Below, one piece after another: positions 14,459 through 22,174 of a DNA stretch of 22,874 nt. Source of the DNA: Deltaproteobacteria bacterium (GTDB lineage: Bacteria > Desulfobacterota_E > Deferrimicrobia > Deferrimicrobiales > Deferrimicrobiaceae); assembly GCA_023488945.1 (NCBI GenBank), contig JAMDBZ010000030.1:1-22874 (forward strand). The letters run 5' to 3'. How positions within the stretch are numbered: the first letter of the stretch is position 1; every line of letters begins with the position of its first letter. The notes beneath the pieces are model-generated. The model made no database searches. It was not told the origin of the DNA and saw only the letters and a list, made by a program, of their open reading frames with translations. The translations under genes and the position numbers were made by a program.

Positions 14459-15790
14459 ATGCGGACAGGGAAGGTGTTGTCCATTCTGCTCGTCCTGGTC
14501 TTCTCCGCGACGTCGGCGATGGCGGCGGGGTTCCGCCTGCCCGAGGCGGGCGCGAAGGCCATGGGGATGGGGTTCGCCTTCACGGCCCAGGCGAACGACC
14601 CGTCCGCGATCTACTTCAACCCCGCGGGGATCACGCAGCTGCCCGGGAAGAACGTCATGCTCGGCGTGACGTACATCCGGGAGAACGGCGGCGAGTTCAA
14701 CGGGATCACGCCGCTGTCCGGCGGGGCCACCATCACGGAGACGCAGAAGGACCTCGATTTCTGGGTTCCCAACGCCTACTACACCCAGCAGGGGTCCGGG
14801 GCCCTGACCTGGGGCATCGGGATTTTTACGCCTTTCGGGCTGGGGCAGGAGTACAAGGATCGGAATACGAGCTATTTCCGGAACCAGGTGACCAAGATCG
14901 ATCTTCAGACGTTCGTCGTGAACCCGACGCTGGCCTGGAAGGTCAACGACGTCCTGTCCCTCGGCGCGGGGATCGATTTCATGTACGGCAAGGCGAAGCT
15001 GGCCAAGACGGGAGTCATCAACAACGCCGTCCCCCCGGGGGACTCGCCGACGAACATCTTCCTGCTCGACCTGGAGGGGGACGGCACCGCGTGGGGCTAC
15101 AACTTCGGGCTGCTGCTCACCCCCTCGCCGAATTGGAAGATCGGCGTGTCCCACCGGAGCCCGTTCAGCCTCGACATCAAGGACGGGGACGTGGAGCTGA
15201 CGAACATCAGCAGCACCCCGCTGATTGCGCTCGGAGGGGCTTCGGCCCAGACGGTCTTCGGCGGAGCCTCCTTCAGCACGAAGGGCTCCACGACGATCCA
15301 CATGCCGGCCACGACGGCCTTCGGCATCGCCTACGTCCGGGACCGCCTGACTCTCGAGGCGGATATCGACTGGACCTGGTGGCACAGCTACGACAGCCTC
15401 AACATCGACATCAAGAACAACACGGCCCTGCTGCCGGACTCGAACACGGCGAAGAACTGGAAGGACGTGGCCGCGCTCCGGATCGGCGCGGAGTATCGGG
15501 TGACCGATCCCCTCGCGCTGCGTCTCGGTTTCGCCTACGACCCGTCGCCGGTCCCCGCGAGCACGATGGGGCCGGAGCTTCCCGACGCCACCCGGCTGAA
15601 CTACATGCTCGGCGCGGGGTACAAGTACAGGAACTGGACGTTCGACGGCTCCTACTTCTACGTGGACAAGAAGGACCGGACGGTGAACAACCAGACGACG
15701 CCGGCCTTCCCCTCCTACGGCACCGGCTTCAACGGCACCTGGAAGGGCAGCGCGCACCTGGTGGCGCTCGACATCGGGTACCGGTTCTGA
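14459..15790 (+). CDS. FadL/TodX (OMPP1) family outer-membrane transport protein
   Basis: A 443-residue outer-membrane beta-barrel of the OMPP1/FadL/TodX family, which carries hydrophobic molecules such as long-chain fatty acids or aromatics across the outer membrane. A signal peptide (1-22, ending SAMA) is followed at once by the family's N-terminal plug AGFRLPEAGAKAMGMGFA and NDPSAIYFNPAGITQLPG. Alternating amphipathic strands run to the end, which closes with a terminal aromatic-containing strand (VALDIGYRF). An AAGGAGG ribosome site precedes the ATG. It seems monocistronic, with its own promoter and a hairpin plus T-run downstream. The transported substrate is unknown. Confidence 0.93.
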   Translation: MRTGKVLSILLVLVFSATSAMAAGFRLPEAGAKAMGMGFAFTAQANDPSAIYFNPAGITQLPGKNVMLGVTYIRENGGEFNGITPLSGGATITETQKDLDFWVPNAYYTQQGSGALTWGIGIFTPFGLGQEYKDRNTSYFRNQVTKIDLQTFVVNPTLAWKVNDVLSLGAGIDFMYGKAKLAKTGVINNAVPPGDSPTNIFLLDLEGDGTAWGYNFGLLLTPSPNWKIGVSHRSPFSLDIKDGDVELTNISSTPLIALGGASAQTVFGGASFSTKGSTTIHMPATTAFGIAYVRDRLTLEADIDWTWWHSYDSLNIDIKNNTALLPDSNTAKNWKDVAALRIGAEYRVTDPLALRLGFAYDPSPVPASTMGPELPDATRLNYMLGAGYKYRNWTFDGSYFYVDKKDRTVNNQTTPAFPSYGTGFNGTWKGSAHLVALDIGYRF

Positions 15791-15828
15791 TCGCGGGTCC
15801 GGATTTCCCCAAAGGGCGGGGGACGGAA

Positions 15829-15855
15829 GCGGGGTTCTCCGCCTCATTTTTTTTT
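15829..15855 (+). terminator. Probable intrinsic terminator after the FadL-type gene
   Basis: A short hairpin, GCGGG (15829-15833) pairing with TCCGC (15838-15842, one G-T pair) around GTTC, is followed 4 nt later by nine T residues (15847-15855). The stem is short but the T-run is by far the longest nearby. Confidence 0.55.
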
Positions 15856-15932
15856 GAAACCGGACGCTTTCCTCTTCTTTCTAATGTGTGATTTGCCGAT
15901 TTCCTGATCAAGCCGCGAAAGGAGGAGAAGCC

Positions 15933-16454
15933 ATGGCCGTCATGGTCAAGAGCCGGGCGCCCGAGTTCACGCTGGACGGGGTGGCGGGGAAGGATTTCCG
16001 AAGCGTCAGCCTCTCCGATTACAAGGGGAAATGGGTCGTCCTCTTCTTCTACCCGCTCGATTTCACCTTCGTCTGACCCACCGAGATCCTGGAGTTCTCC
16101 CGGCGGGAGAGCGAGTTCGCGAAGGAAAACTGCCAGATCCTCGGGGTCAGCGTCGACAGCAAATTCTCGCACTTGGCGTGGGTCGAACACGGGCTCGGGA
16201 AACTGAGCTTCCCGCTCCTGGCGGACATCACGAAACGCGTGGCCCGCGACTACGGCGTCCTGCTCGAGGACGCGGGGATCGCCCTGCGCGGGACGTTCAT
16301 CATCGACCCGGAGGGGTTCGTCCGCTGGACGCTCGTCTCGGACTTGGGGATCGGGCGGAGCGTCGAGGAAGTGGTCCGGGTCCTGCTGGCCCTGAAGACG
16401 GGGGAACTCTGCCCCGCCGAGTGGCGCCCGGGGAAACCGACGATCAAGGTCTGA
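15933..16454 (+). CDS. Selenocysteine-containing peroxiredoxin (UGA at 16074-16076)
   Basis: A 173-residue AhpC/2-Cys-type peroxiredoxin read through an in-frame TGA at codon 48. The TGA sits exactly where the peroxidatic cysteine belongs: [18 protein letters not shown]. Downstream the same frame continues with all family features: ILGVSVDS, R119 in [11 protein letters not shown], and the resolving-cysteine motif GELCPAEW (C160). It would reduce hydroperoxides with selenol chemistry. A hairpin suitable as a bacterial SECIS starts 11 nt after the UGA. AAAGGAGGAG precedes the ATG at 15933. Automated callers would split this into two fragments ending and starting at 16076. Selenoprotein peroxiredoxins are known in other anaerobic bacteria. 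The ferritin-like gene follows 30 bp downstream. Confidence 0.92.
16074..16103 (+). promoter_or_regulatory. UGA(Sec) codon and candidate SECIS hairpin of the peroxiredoxin
   Basis: After TGA (16074-16076), CC (16088-16089) and GGA (16091-16093) can pair with UCC (16098-16100) and GG (16102-16103) around a GUUC loop, with one U-C mismatch. The loop G is 18 nt from the UGA, inside the usual bacterial range, and G opens the loop as expected for SelB recognition. An alternative fold TCTCCC/GGGAGA (16096-16110) competes. Confidence 0.65.
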
Positions 16455-16484
16455 CCGCGCCGCCGGCCGGCGACGGAGGCTTCC

Positions 16485-17168
16485 ATGGGTCTTGGCGTCC
16501 TCGTTGGGGAACTCGGGGACATCCTGCAGGACGGGAAGGACCGGATCGCGAAGCTCAAGCGCCTGGGACAGGCCGAGCGGGTCCGGAACGCCGAGCTGTT
16601 CATGCTCCTCGACCGGATGGAAGCGGAGCTCGATGAGTTCCGGAAGCGCCTCCTCGCGGCGCACGGGACCGGCCTGGCCGGCTACGACGCGGTCAAGTTC
16701 CTAAACAACATGCTGAAGCTCGGGTACCAGGGGATCCTGGACTACAACCTCTACGCCGGCTCCATCTTCGACCCGGACATCCGGGGGAAATTCCTCAAGT
16801 TCGGGGCCGTGGAGATCGAGCACGCCAAGCTGATGTTCTCCCTCATCCAGCGGTACGGCGGGACGCCGCGTCCCGGCCCCCCTTCTGTGCGCCGCCGCCG
16901 GAAGATCACGCTCCGGGAGCTCGTCGAGGAGCGCCTGGCGGCGGAAGCCGAGGCGGTCTCCCTGTGCGAGAAGGGGATCAACACCTTCACCCAGCCCGAA
17001 CTCCAGTGGGCGCTGGGAACGATCCGGCTCGACGGGATCGAGCACGCGCGCGAGCTGCGGAAGATCTACGAGAAGCGCAAGCTCGCCGCCGAGCCGATGG
17101 AGGTCGGGAAGAAATACGTTCCCCCGAAGGAGATCGACTTCGACGGCGACGAGCCGTGGGCGGAGTAG
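16485..17168 (+). CDS. Ferritin-like (rubrerythrin-related) four-helix protein
   Basis: A 227-residue mostly helical protein with two ferritin-like helix pairs. The first is YQGILDYNLYAGSIF...KFGAVEIEHAKLMFSLIQRYG (81-125, E110xxH113). The second is VEERLAAEAEAVSLCEKGIN...LDGIEHARELRKIYEKRK (147-199, E186, H187). This resembles the diiron sites of rubrerythrins and bacterioferritin relatives, but in the second pair the ExxH glutamate is replaced by G184, so metal binding may be altered. No C-terminal rubredoxin domain is present. GGAGG precedes the ATG. It lies 30 bp after the selenocysteine peroxiredoxin, probably in one operon, consistent with peroxide or iron handling. Exact activity unknown. 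Confidence 0.75.
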   Translation: MGLGVLVGELGDILQDGKDRIAKLKRLGQAERVRNAELFMLLDRMEAELDEFRKRLLAAHGTGLAGYDAVKFLNNMLKLGYQGILDYNLYAGSIFDPDIRGKFLKFGAVEIEHAKLMFSLIQRYGGTPRPGPPSVRRRRKITLRELVEERLAAEAEAVSLCEKGINTFTQPELQWALGTIRLDGIEHARELRKIYEKRKLAAEPMEVGKKYVPPKEIDFDGDEPWAE

Positions 17169-17378
17169 CTATGGCGCGGCGAGTTCCCTCTCGATGGCGT
17201 TGACGTGCCCCTTCTCGAAGGCGGCGGGGTGGTCGAAGATCTTCTTCGCCTCCGGTTCCTTCGCGCGGGCCGAGGCGCCGCTGAACAGGTCGACCGCCTC
17301 CTTCTCCAGCGAGAGGGCCATTTCTCCGCAGGCCGCTTCCGGGGAACGCATCCGCGCGCGTCCGGCCCGATTGCGCAT
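17169..17378 (-). pseudogene. Ferritin-like domain fragment, probably decayed
   Basis: Sixty-nine codons read EMALSLEKEAVDLFSGASAR...EAKKIFDHPAAFEKGHVNAIEREL, the last helix pair of a ferritin-like protein (ExxA....LAxxExxH). The first half of such a domain is missing. There is no Shine-Dalgarno, an in-frame TGA lies about 40 nt upstream of the ATG, and a proline (DHPAAFEKGH) breaks the helix where the family has leucine. It directly abuts the convergent ferritin-like gene and lies behind the small selenoprotein. A short expressed protein is possible but less likely. Confidence 0.5.
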
Positions 17379-17426
17379 GCTTGCCGGCGGATCAGCCGCG
17401 GCGCACGGCCGCGGGGGTCAGACTCC

Positions 17427-17642
17427 TCAGCTTCCCCCGTAGCCGATCGTGACCTTGCCGTCCTCGACGATCACCGGGACGTCCCGCCGCCCCTTCGCGG
17501 CGGACAGCATCTCCGTCATCGCGGACTTGTCGGTCTGGACGTTCCTGTAGACGACCTGTGCGCCGGCCTTCTCGTAGTCCCTACGAGCGTTCGTCGTGTA
17601 CGGTCAGGTGTCCTTGCCGAAGATCGTGACGCGGCGCGCCAT
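17427..17642 (-). CDS. Small glutaredoxin-like selenoprotein (UGA at 17606-17604)
   Basis: A 71-residue protein in which TGA at codon 13 is read as selenocysteine: MARRVTIFGKDT-U-PYTTNARRDYEKAG. The U-P-Y-T replaces the CPYC/CPYS site of glutaredoxin. The rest is a compact thioredoxin fold: VVYRNVQTD, MLSAAKGRRDVPVIVEDGKVTIGYGG with the cis-proline DVPVIV. GGAGGAGG sits 5 nt before the ATG at 17642. A 7-bp perfect hairpin lies just after the UGA. It resembles the family that NCBI calls 'UXX-star (seleno)protein', named from memory and not checked. It follows the HtpX-type gene by 29 bp and should be in that operon. Gene callers would miss it because of the UGA. Confidence 0.88.
17571..17606 (-). 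promoter_or_regulatory. UGA(Sec) codon and SECIS hairpin of the glutaredoxin-like selenoprotein
   Basis: On the minus strand, after UGA (17606-17604) and 16 nt, CUCGUAG (17587-17581) pairs perfectly with CUACGAG (17577-17571) around a GGA loop. The stem length, the loop beginning with G and the 23-nt distance from UGA to loop fit a bacterial SECIS. It is the strongest hairpin near either UGA codon. Confidence 0.8.
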
Positions 17643-17671
17643 GGGATCCTCCTCCGTGCCGCGAAAATCGG

Positions 17672-18841
17672 TCAGCCGGTCGCAACGCCGGCCATCGCCC
17701 TCAGTCGTTGGATGCGCAGCTCCGTCGGCGGGTGCGTGGAGAGGAGCGCCGAGGAGTCCGCCCCGAAACGATACAGCGGGTTGACGATGAACAGGTGCTG
17801 CGTCCCGCGGTTCCCGCCCGGGACGTCCGCCCCGCCCTTCGCGATCTTCTCGAGCGCCGAGGCGAGCCCCAGCGGGTTGCGGGTGAACGCGGCCGCCGCC
17901 GCGTCCGCGTGGTACTCCCGCTGGCGGGAGATGCTCATCTGGAGGATCTTCGCGGCCAGGGGGGCAAGGAGCGCCAGCGCGATTCCCAGGATGAGAAAGG
18001 CGACGTTTCCGCGCCCGTCCCCCCGCCCCGCCCCCGCCCGGCTCCTCCGGCCCCGGAAGAAGAAGGTGTCCCGGAGGAACATGTCGGACAGCAGCGCGAT
18101 GGCGCCGACGAGGACCGCCGCGCAGATGTTGTAGAGCGTGTCCCGGCTCCTGATGTGGGCCATCTCGTGTGCCACGACCCCCTGGAGCTCCTCGCGGTCG
18201 AGCTTCCCGACGAGTCCCGTCGTCACCGCGACGACCGCCTCCGCGGGCCGCCGGCCGGCGGCGAAGGCGTTCATCCCCGGCGACTCCATGACATACACCT
18301 TGGGGAGGGGGATCCCCGCGGCGATCTTCATCTCCTCGACGACGTTGAGGAGCTGCCGGTCCTTCGCGGGGTCGGCGGGCCGTGCGTCGTGGAGCGACAG
18401 GACGATGGAGGACCCGCTGAACCAGGCGGCCGACGCCAAGATGGCGTACAGGACCAGCGCGACGGCCAGCCCCCCTTCGAGGCTTCCGGAGACCTTCCCG
18501 ATCACCGCGCCCAGGGCGAAGAATGTGGCGAACAGCAGGAGGAACAGGAGCCGCGACATCCGGACGTTGGCCGCTTCCGCCTCCGGGAAAGGGAGCATCG
18601 GGACGGGGCGCGGCGTCCCGTGCGGAGTCGCGCCGGCTGCGGGCGGCGGGCCGGCGAGCGACGAAGCGCCCGCCGGAATCGCGGGGGAGGACGGCGGGGC
18701 GGGAGGTCCCGCGCCGGCCGCGGGGGAAAGAGGCGCCGGGGCGTCCTCCCGCAGCGGTTCCCCGCAGAGGTAACAGGTCGCCTCGCGCTCCCGGTTGAGA
18801 GCCCCGCACGCGGGGCACGGGAACCCGATCTCCCCCCTCAC
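17672..18841 (-). CDS. htpX: HtpX-type M48 metalloprotease with N-terminal zinc ribbon
   Basis: A 389-residue membrane protease, about 100 residues longer than ordinary HtpX. Residues 9-26 form a zinc ribbon (C9xxC12...C23xxC26), followed by a Pro/Ala-rich linker (32-85). Two membrane helices (about 97-117 and 122-142) come next, then the catalytic HEMAH (H225, E226, H229), further membrane segments (239-255, 280-298) and the third ligand E309 in REYHADAAA. It degrades damaged or misfolded membrane proteins. The start is GTG at 18841 with AAAGG upstream. It follows lemA, a very common pairing, and precedes the small selenoprotein, suggesting an envelope-stress operon. A proline/alanine linker hooking a zinc ribbon to HtpX is seen in some bacterial genomes, but its role is not known to me. 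Confidence 0.9.
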   Translation of the reverse strand: MRGEIGFPCPACGALNREREATCYLCGEPLREDAPAPLSPAAGAGPPAPPSSPAIPAGASSLAGPPPAAGATPHGTPRPVPMLPFPEAEAANVRMSRLLFLLLFATFFALGAVIGKVSGSLEGGLAVALVLYAILASAAWFSGSSIVLSLHDARPADPAKDRQLLNVVEEMKIAAGIPLPKVYVMESPGMNAFAAGRRPAEAVVAVTTGLVGKLDREELQGVVAHEMAHIRSRDTLYNICAAVLVGAIALLSDMFLRDTFFFRGRRSRAGAGRGDGRGNVAFLILGIALALLAPLAAKILQMSISRQREYHADAAAAAFTRNPLGLASALEKIAKGGADVPGGNRGTQHLFIVNPLYRFGADSSALLSTHPPTELRIQRLRAMAGVATG

Positions 18842-18916
18842 GGCGGCCTTTCTATGGCATTGTCCCGCAAATGATCCGACGCACCGATCCGCCGCCGGAT
18901 TGGCCCGGAACAGGCG

Positions 18917-18949
18917 GCCATTCCGTGCGCGGAGACGGGCGCGAATGGC
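18917..18949. repeat. Inverted repeat between lemA and htpX
   Basis: GCCATTC (18917-18923) is mirrored by GAATGGC (18943-18949), with inner GCGC/GCGC pairing possible. No T-run follows on the minus strand, so it is not a normal terminator. It may set relative expression of lemA and htpX or be chance. Confidence 0.3.
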
Positions 18950-18971
18950 AACTTGTTTGCGAGCCGTTGCA

Positions 18972-19520
18972 CTACCGGAGGTCCACCTTGGGGACGGCCT
19001 TGGCCGCCTCGTCGACTTCGAAATACTCCTCGGCGGAGAAATTGAAGATCCCCGCGACGAGGTTGGAGGGGATGGCCTGGATCTTGTTGTTGTAGGTCAT
19101 CACCGAGTCATTGAAGAACTGGCGGGCGAACGAGATCTTGTTCTCCGTCGACGTCAGCTCCTCCTGGAGGGACGCGGCGCTCTGGTTGGCCTTGAGCTCT
19201 GGGTAGCCCTCCACGACGGCGAAGAGGCTTTTCAGCGACTCGGTGAGCGCGTTCTCGGCCGAAGCCTTGGCCGCGGTCCCCTTCGCCGCGATCGCCGCTC
19301 CGCGCGCCTCGACGACCTTCCGGAGCGTCTCCTGCTCGTACGACATGTAATCCTTCACGATCTCGACGAGGTTCGGGATGAGGTCGTACCGCCTCTTCAA
19401 CTGGACGTCGATCTGGTGCCAGGCGTTCCTGATCCGGTTGCGGAGCCGGACGAGGCCGTTGTACGTGGCGACGAACCAGGCGACAAACGCGACCAGGAGA
19501 ATCCCGGGGATCCAGCTCAT
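18972..19520 (-). CDS. lemA: LemA family membrane-anchored protein
   Basis: A 182-residue LemA protein of standard length. One N-terminal membrane helix (4-20) is followed by the family signature NGLVRLRNRIRNAWHQIDVQLKRRYDLIPNLVEIVKDY (21-58). A long helical body ends with SARQFFNDSVMTYNNKIQAIPSNLVAGIF-type sequence and FEVDEAAKAVPKVDL. GGAGG precedes the ATG at 19520, and a TTGACA promoter lies at 19579-19606. LemA proteins often accompany HtpX-type proteases, as here; the molecular role is not settled. Confidence 0.94.
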   Translation of the reverse strand: MSWIPGILLVAFVAWFVATYNGLVRLRNRIRNAWHQIDVQLKRRYDLIPNLVEIVKDYMSYEQETLRKVVEARGAAIAAKGTAAKASAENALTESLKSLFAVVEGYPELKANQSAASLQEELTSTENKISFARQFFNDSVMTYNNKIQAIPSNLVAGIFNFSAEEYFEVDEAAKAVPKVDLR

Positions 19521-19578
19521 GGATGCCTCCGCGGCGCGGATTCCGGCCCGAGGAGAAGCCCGGGCCTATTTTCCGGCC

Positions 19579-19606
19579 AGTCTATCGGATGTATGATGAT
19601 TGTCAA
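19579..19606 (-). promoter_or_regulatory. Sigma-70-type promoter for lemA-htpX-selenoprotein operon
   Basis: On the minus strand TTGACA (19606-19601, perfect) and TAGACT (19584-19579, 4/6) are separated by 16 bp. The predicted start near 19572 gives a leader of about 50 nt before lemA. The promoter overlaps the open 5' end of the divergent U32 frame. Confidence 0.6.
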
Positions 19607-19722
19607 ACGAAACGGGGGATGCCGCGCCCGGCAAGGATTTGCGGGCCCTTTTTTTATCCGGCCCTCCGCCGCCCGGACCGGAGGTCCCGCGCCGGGCGGG
19701 TCGTCGGCCGGGGTCGCGCCGG

Positions 19723-22173
19723 TTGCGCGCGGCCGGTTCCGGTTTCGGGAAGGAGCCGGCGGGAAGGAGAAGGACGATCGCGCCGCAGCACGGGAAGGGC
19801 TCGACCGCCTCTTCCGAAAAACGTGACCGGACAGGCCGCGCCGCGGCGCTCCCGCCGCGGCAGCCGGCCGCGCCGCGTCCCTCCTTTCCGGAGCTCCTTG
19901 CGCCCGCCGGCTCCCCGGAGGCGTACTTCGCGGCCGTCTCGTCGGGGGCCGACGCCGTCTATCTGGGCCTTTCCCGCTACAACGCCCGCGAGCGCGCGGA
20001 GAACTTCACCCTTGCCGACCTGTGCAGGATCCTCCCGCACGCCCGCGCCCGGGGGGTGCGCGTCTACCTCGCGATGAACGCCCTCCTCACGGAGGCCGAC
20101 CTGCCGGAGGCGATCGCCCTCCTGCACCAGGTCGAGCCGCTGTCCCCCGACGCGGTGATCGTCGCCGACCTCGGGCTCCTGAAAATCCTCCGGCGATTTT
20201 TCCCGGGCCTTCCGGTCCACGTGAGCACGCAGGCCGGCTGCGCCTCGTCGGCCGCCGCCTTCGAGTTCGCCCGGCTGGGGGCCTCACGGGTCATCCTGGA
20301 GCGTCACCTGCGCTTCCCCGAGGTCCGGCAGATCGTCTCCCGGTCCCCGATCGGGGTGGAGATCTTCGTGCACGGCTCGATGTGCTACTCCTTCTCGGGG
20401 AAATGCCTCTTCTCCTCCTACCTCGGAGGCAAGAGCGGGAACCGGGGGGCGTGCGTCCAGCCGTGCCGCCGCGTCTACGGCTTCCCCGGCGGGGAGGGCG
20501 CGGTCTTCTCGACCCGGGACCTCTCGCTCATCGAGCACCTCCCCGAGCTCGTCCCGCTCGGGTTCGCCGCCTTCAAGATCGAGGGGCGGATGCGGGGGGC
20601 CGACTCCGTCGGCGGGGTCGTCGCCGCGTACCGCGCCGCCCTCGACGGGATCCGGAACGGGAGGCCTCGGGAAGGGGTGGAGGAAGGACGGCGGCTTCTG
20701 GCCTCCGTTATCGGCCGGGAGGAGACCCCGGGCCTGCTGGGGGGTGCGGAAGCCGGGGCGGTGGCCTCGGGCGGGAGCACCGGGAACATGGGGGAGCTGC
20801 TCGGGACGGTCCGGGGTGTGCGCAATGGATGGGCGACGATCACGGAAGCGCCCCCCGTGGTCCGCGGCGACCGTCTCCGGGTCCAGTTCCGGGCGGACGG
20901 ATCGGGGCGCGGGTTCACCGCCCTTGAGACCCGGATGGGCCCGGAGGGGTTCTCCGTGAAAGTCCCGTTTCCGCTCGAGCCCGGGGACCTGCTGCTCCGG
21001 ACGGGCGGCGGAGGACGGATGGACCTCACGCGCCGGGCGAGGCGCGAGATGGAGGCGCTCCCGCCGGGCGGCGTCGCCTTCCGCGTGCGGGTCGGCGACA
21101 ACGCCGTCTCCGTAGCGGCCTCTTACGGGGCCGTCCGGAAGGAGTACTCGTTCCGCGTCGCCGGCGCGGGCGGGGGGGGCGGCGGGATCCCGCCCGATGC
21201 GGCCCAGCGGTTGCGGGCCCTCTGCCGGATCGACCTCCCTCCGGGCGAGGTCGCCGTGGAGGACCGCGGCGGCGCCGTCCGGTGGGACGACGTCGGGAAG
21301 CTCTTCGCCCGGGCCGCCCGGATGTTCGACAAGGAGTTCCACCTGGCGGGCAAGGAGCGCCGGCTCGCGGTCCTGCCGGCGCTGCGCGTCGTCGGGTCGC
21401 GCACGGAAACGCTGCCGGCGCTGTTCTTCGTCGCGTGCCGGGCGTACCAGCTTGGTCTCCTCCCGCGCGACCCGGCGATCGTCCCGGTCGTGGAGTTCAC
21501 GCGGGCGCTTGCGCGGGACCCGGTGGCGCCGACGGGAACCTCCCGGGACCGGGTCTGGCTCCGGCTTCCCCCCCCGCTGCTCGAATCCGACTCGGCGTTT
21601 TTCCGCCGGACGGTGGACGAGGCGGCGCGGAAAGGGTTCCGCCGCTGGGTGGTCTCCGATGTGGGGCACTTCCGCCTGCTCGCCGCGGCGGGCGCGCGGC
21701 GGGACCTGACGATCATGAGCGACCAGTCGCTGTCCGCCTTCAACACGGGGACCCTCTCGGTCCTCTCCCGCCTGGGGGCGTCGCGGATGGTCCTGCCTGC
21801 CGAGGCCCCGCTCGAAACGCTCCGCGCAGTGGGGAAATATCTCTACGGGATGGGGGTTGCCTATGCGTACGGCGCGGTCCCGCTGATGACCTCGCGGCTT
21901 TTGCCCGCCTCCGGCGCCCGGGGGGTCGTGGTGAGCCGGAGGAGGGAGACGTTCCACGTCGAGACGGACGACCGCGGCTCGATCGTCCGGCCCGAACAGC
22001 CGTTCTCGGCCTCGGGGGTCCTCCACGAGATCCGCGCCGCCGGGATCCAGGACTTCTACGTCGACCTGTTCGGCGTGGAGGATGACGCCGTCGCGGGGAT
22101 CCTCGACGCATTGTTCGCCGACCGCGGGATCCCCGGTACGACGACCTTCAATCTCTTCCGCGGAAATTTTTAA
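19723..22173 (+). CDS. U32-family protein (RlhA/peptidase U32 type, with C-terminal second half)
   Basis: A large U32 protein, 816 residues from TTG 19723. The core begins FPELLAPAGSPEAYFAAVSSGADAVYLGLSRYNARERAENF. The cysteine-rich U32 signature EIFVHGSMCYSFSGKCLFSSYLGGKSGNRGACVQPCRR is complete near 20359-20470; these cysteines bind an iron-sulfur cluster in characterised members. A beta-rich middle part (about 20790-21180) may correspond to the DUF3656-type insert, and a second barrel-like half follows. Characterised relatives hydroxylate rRNA or tRNA bases (RlhA, TrhP) rather than cut proteins. The frame is open from TTG 19600 with an Arg/Pro-rich, non-conserved lead. No candidate start has a good Shine-Dalgarno and no in-frame ATG/GTG exists before the core, so the start is uncertain. 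The next gene starts one base after the stop. Confidence 0.87.
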   Translation: MRAAGSGFGKEPAGRRRTIAPQHGKGSTASSEKRDRTGRAAALPPRQPAAPRPSFPELLAPAGSPEAYFAAVSSGADAVYLGLSRYNARERAENFTLADLCRILPHARARGVRVYLAMNALLTEADLPEAIALLHQVEPLSPDAVIVADLGLLKILRRFFPGLPVHVSTQAGCASSAAAFEFARLGASRVILERHLRFPEVRQIVSRSPIGVEIFVHGSMCYSFSGKCLFSSYLGGKSGNRGACVQPCRRVYGFPGGEGAVFSTRDLSLIEHLPELVPLGFAAFKIEGRMRGADSVGGVVAAYRAALDGIRNGRPREGVEEGRRLLASVIGREETPGLLGGAEAGAVASGGSTGNMGELLGTVRGVRNGWATITEAPPVVRGDRLRVQFRADGSGRGFTALETRMGPEGFSVKVPFPLEPGDLLLRTGGGGRMDLTRRARREMEALPPGGVAFRVRVGDNAVSVAASYGAVRKEYSFRVAGAGGGGGGIPPDAAQRLRALCRIDLPPGEVAVEDRGGAVRWDDVGKLFARAARMFDKEFHLAGKERRLAVLPALRVVGSRTETLPALFFVACRAYQLGLLPRDPAIVPVVEFTRALARDPVAPTGTSRDRVWLRLPPPLLESDSAFFRRTVDEAARKGFRRWVVSDVGHFRLLAAAGARRDLTIMSDQSLSAFNTGTLSVLSRLGASRMVLPAEAPLETLRAVGKYLYGMGVAYAYGAVPLMTSRLLPASGARGVVVSRRRETFHVETDDRGSIVRPEQPFSASGVLHEIRAAGIQDFYVDLFGVEDDAVAGILDALFADRGIPGTTTFNLFRGNF

Positions 22174-22174
22174 G

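Noticed and set aside
16074..16076. TGA in the peroxiredoxin as an inactivating nonsense mutation
   Set aside because: It falls exactly on the catalytic cysteine position, the rest of the frame is intact, a SECIS-like hairpin follows, and a second gene nearby shows the same arrangement.
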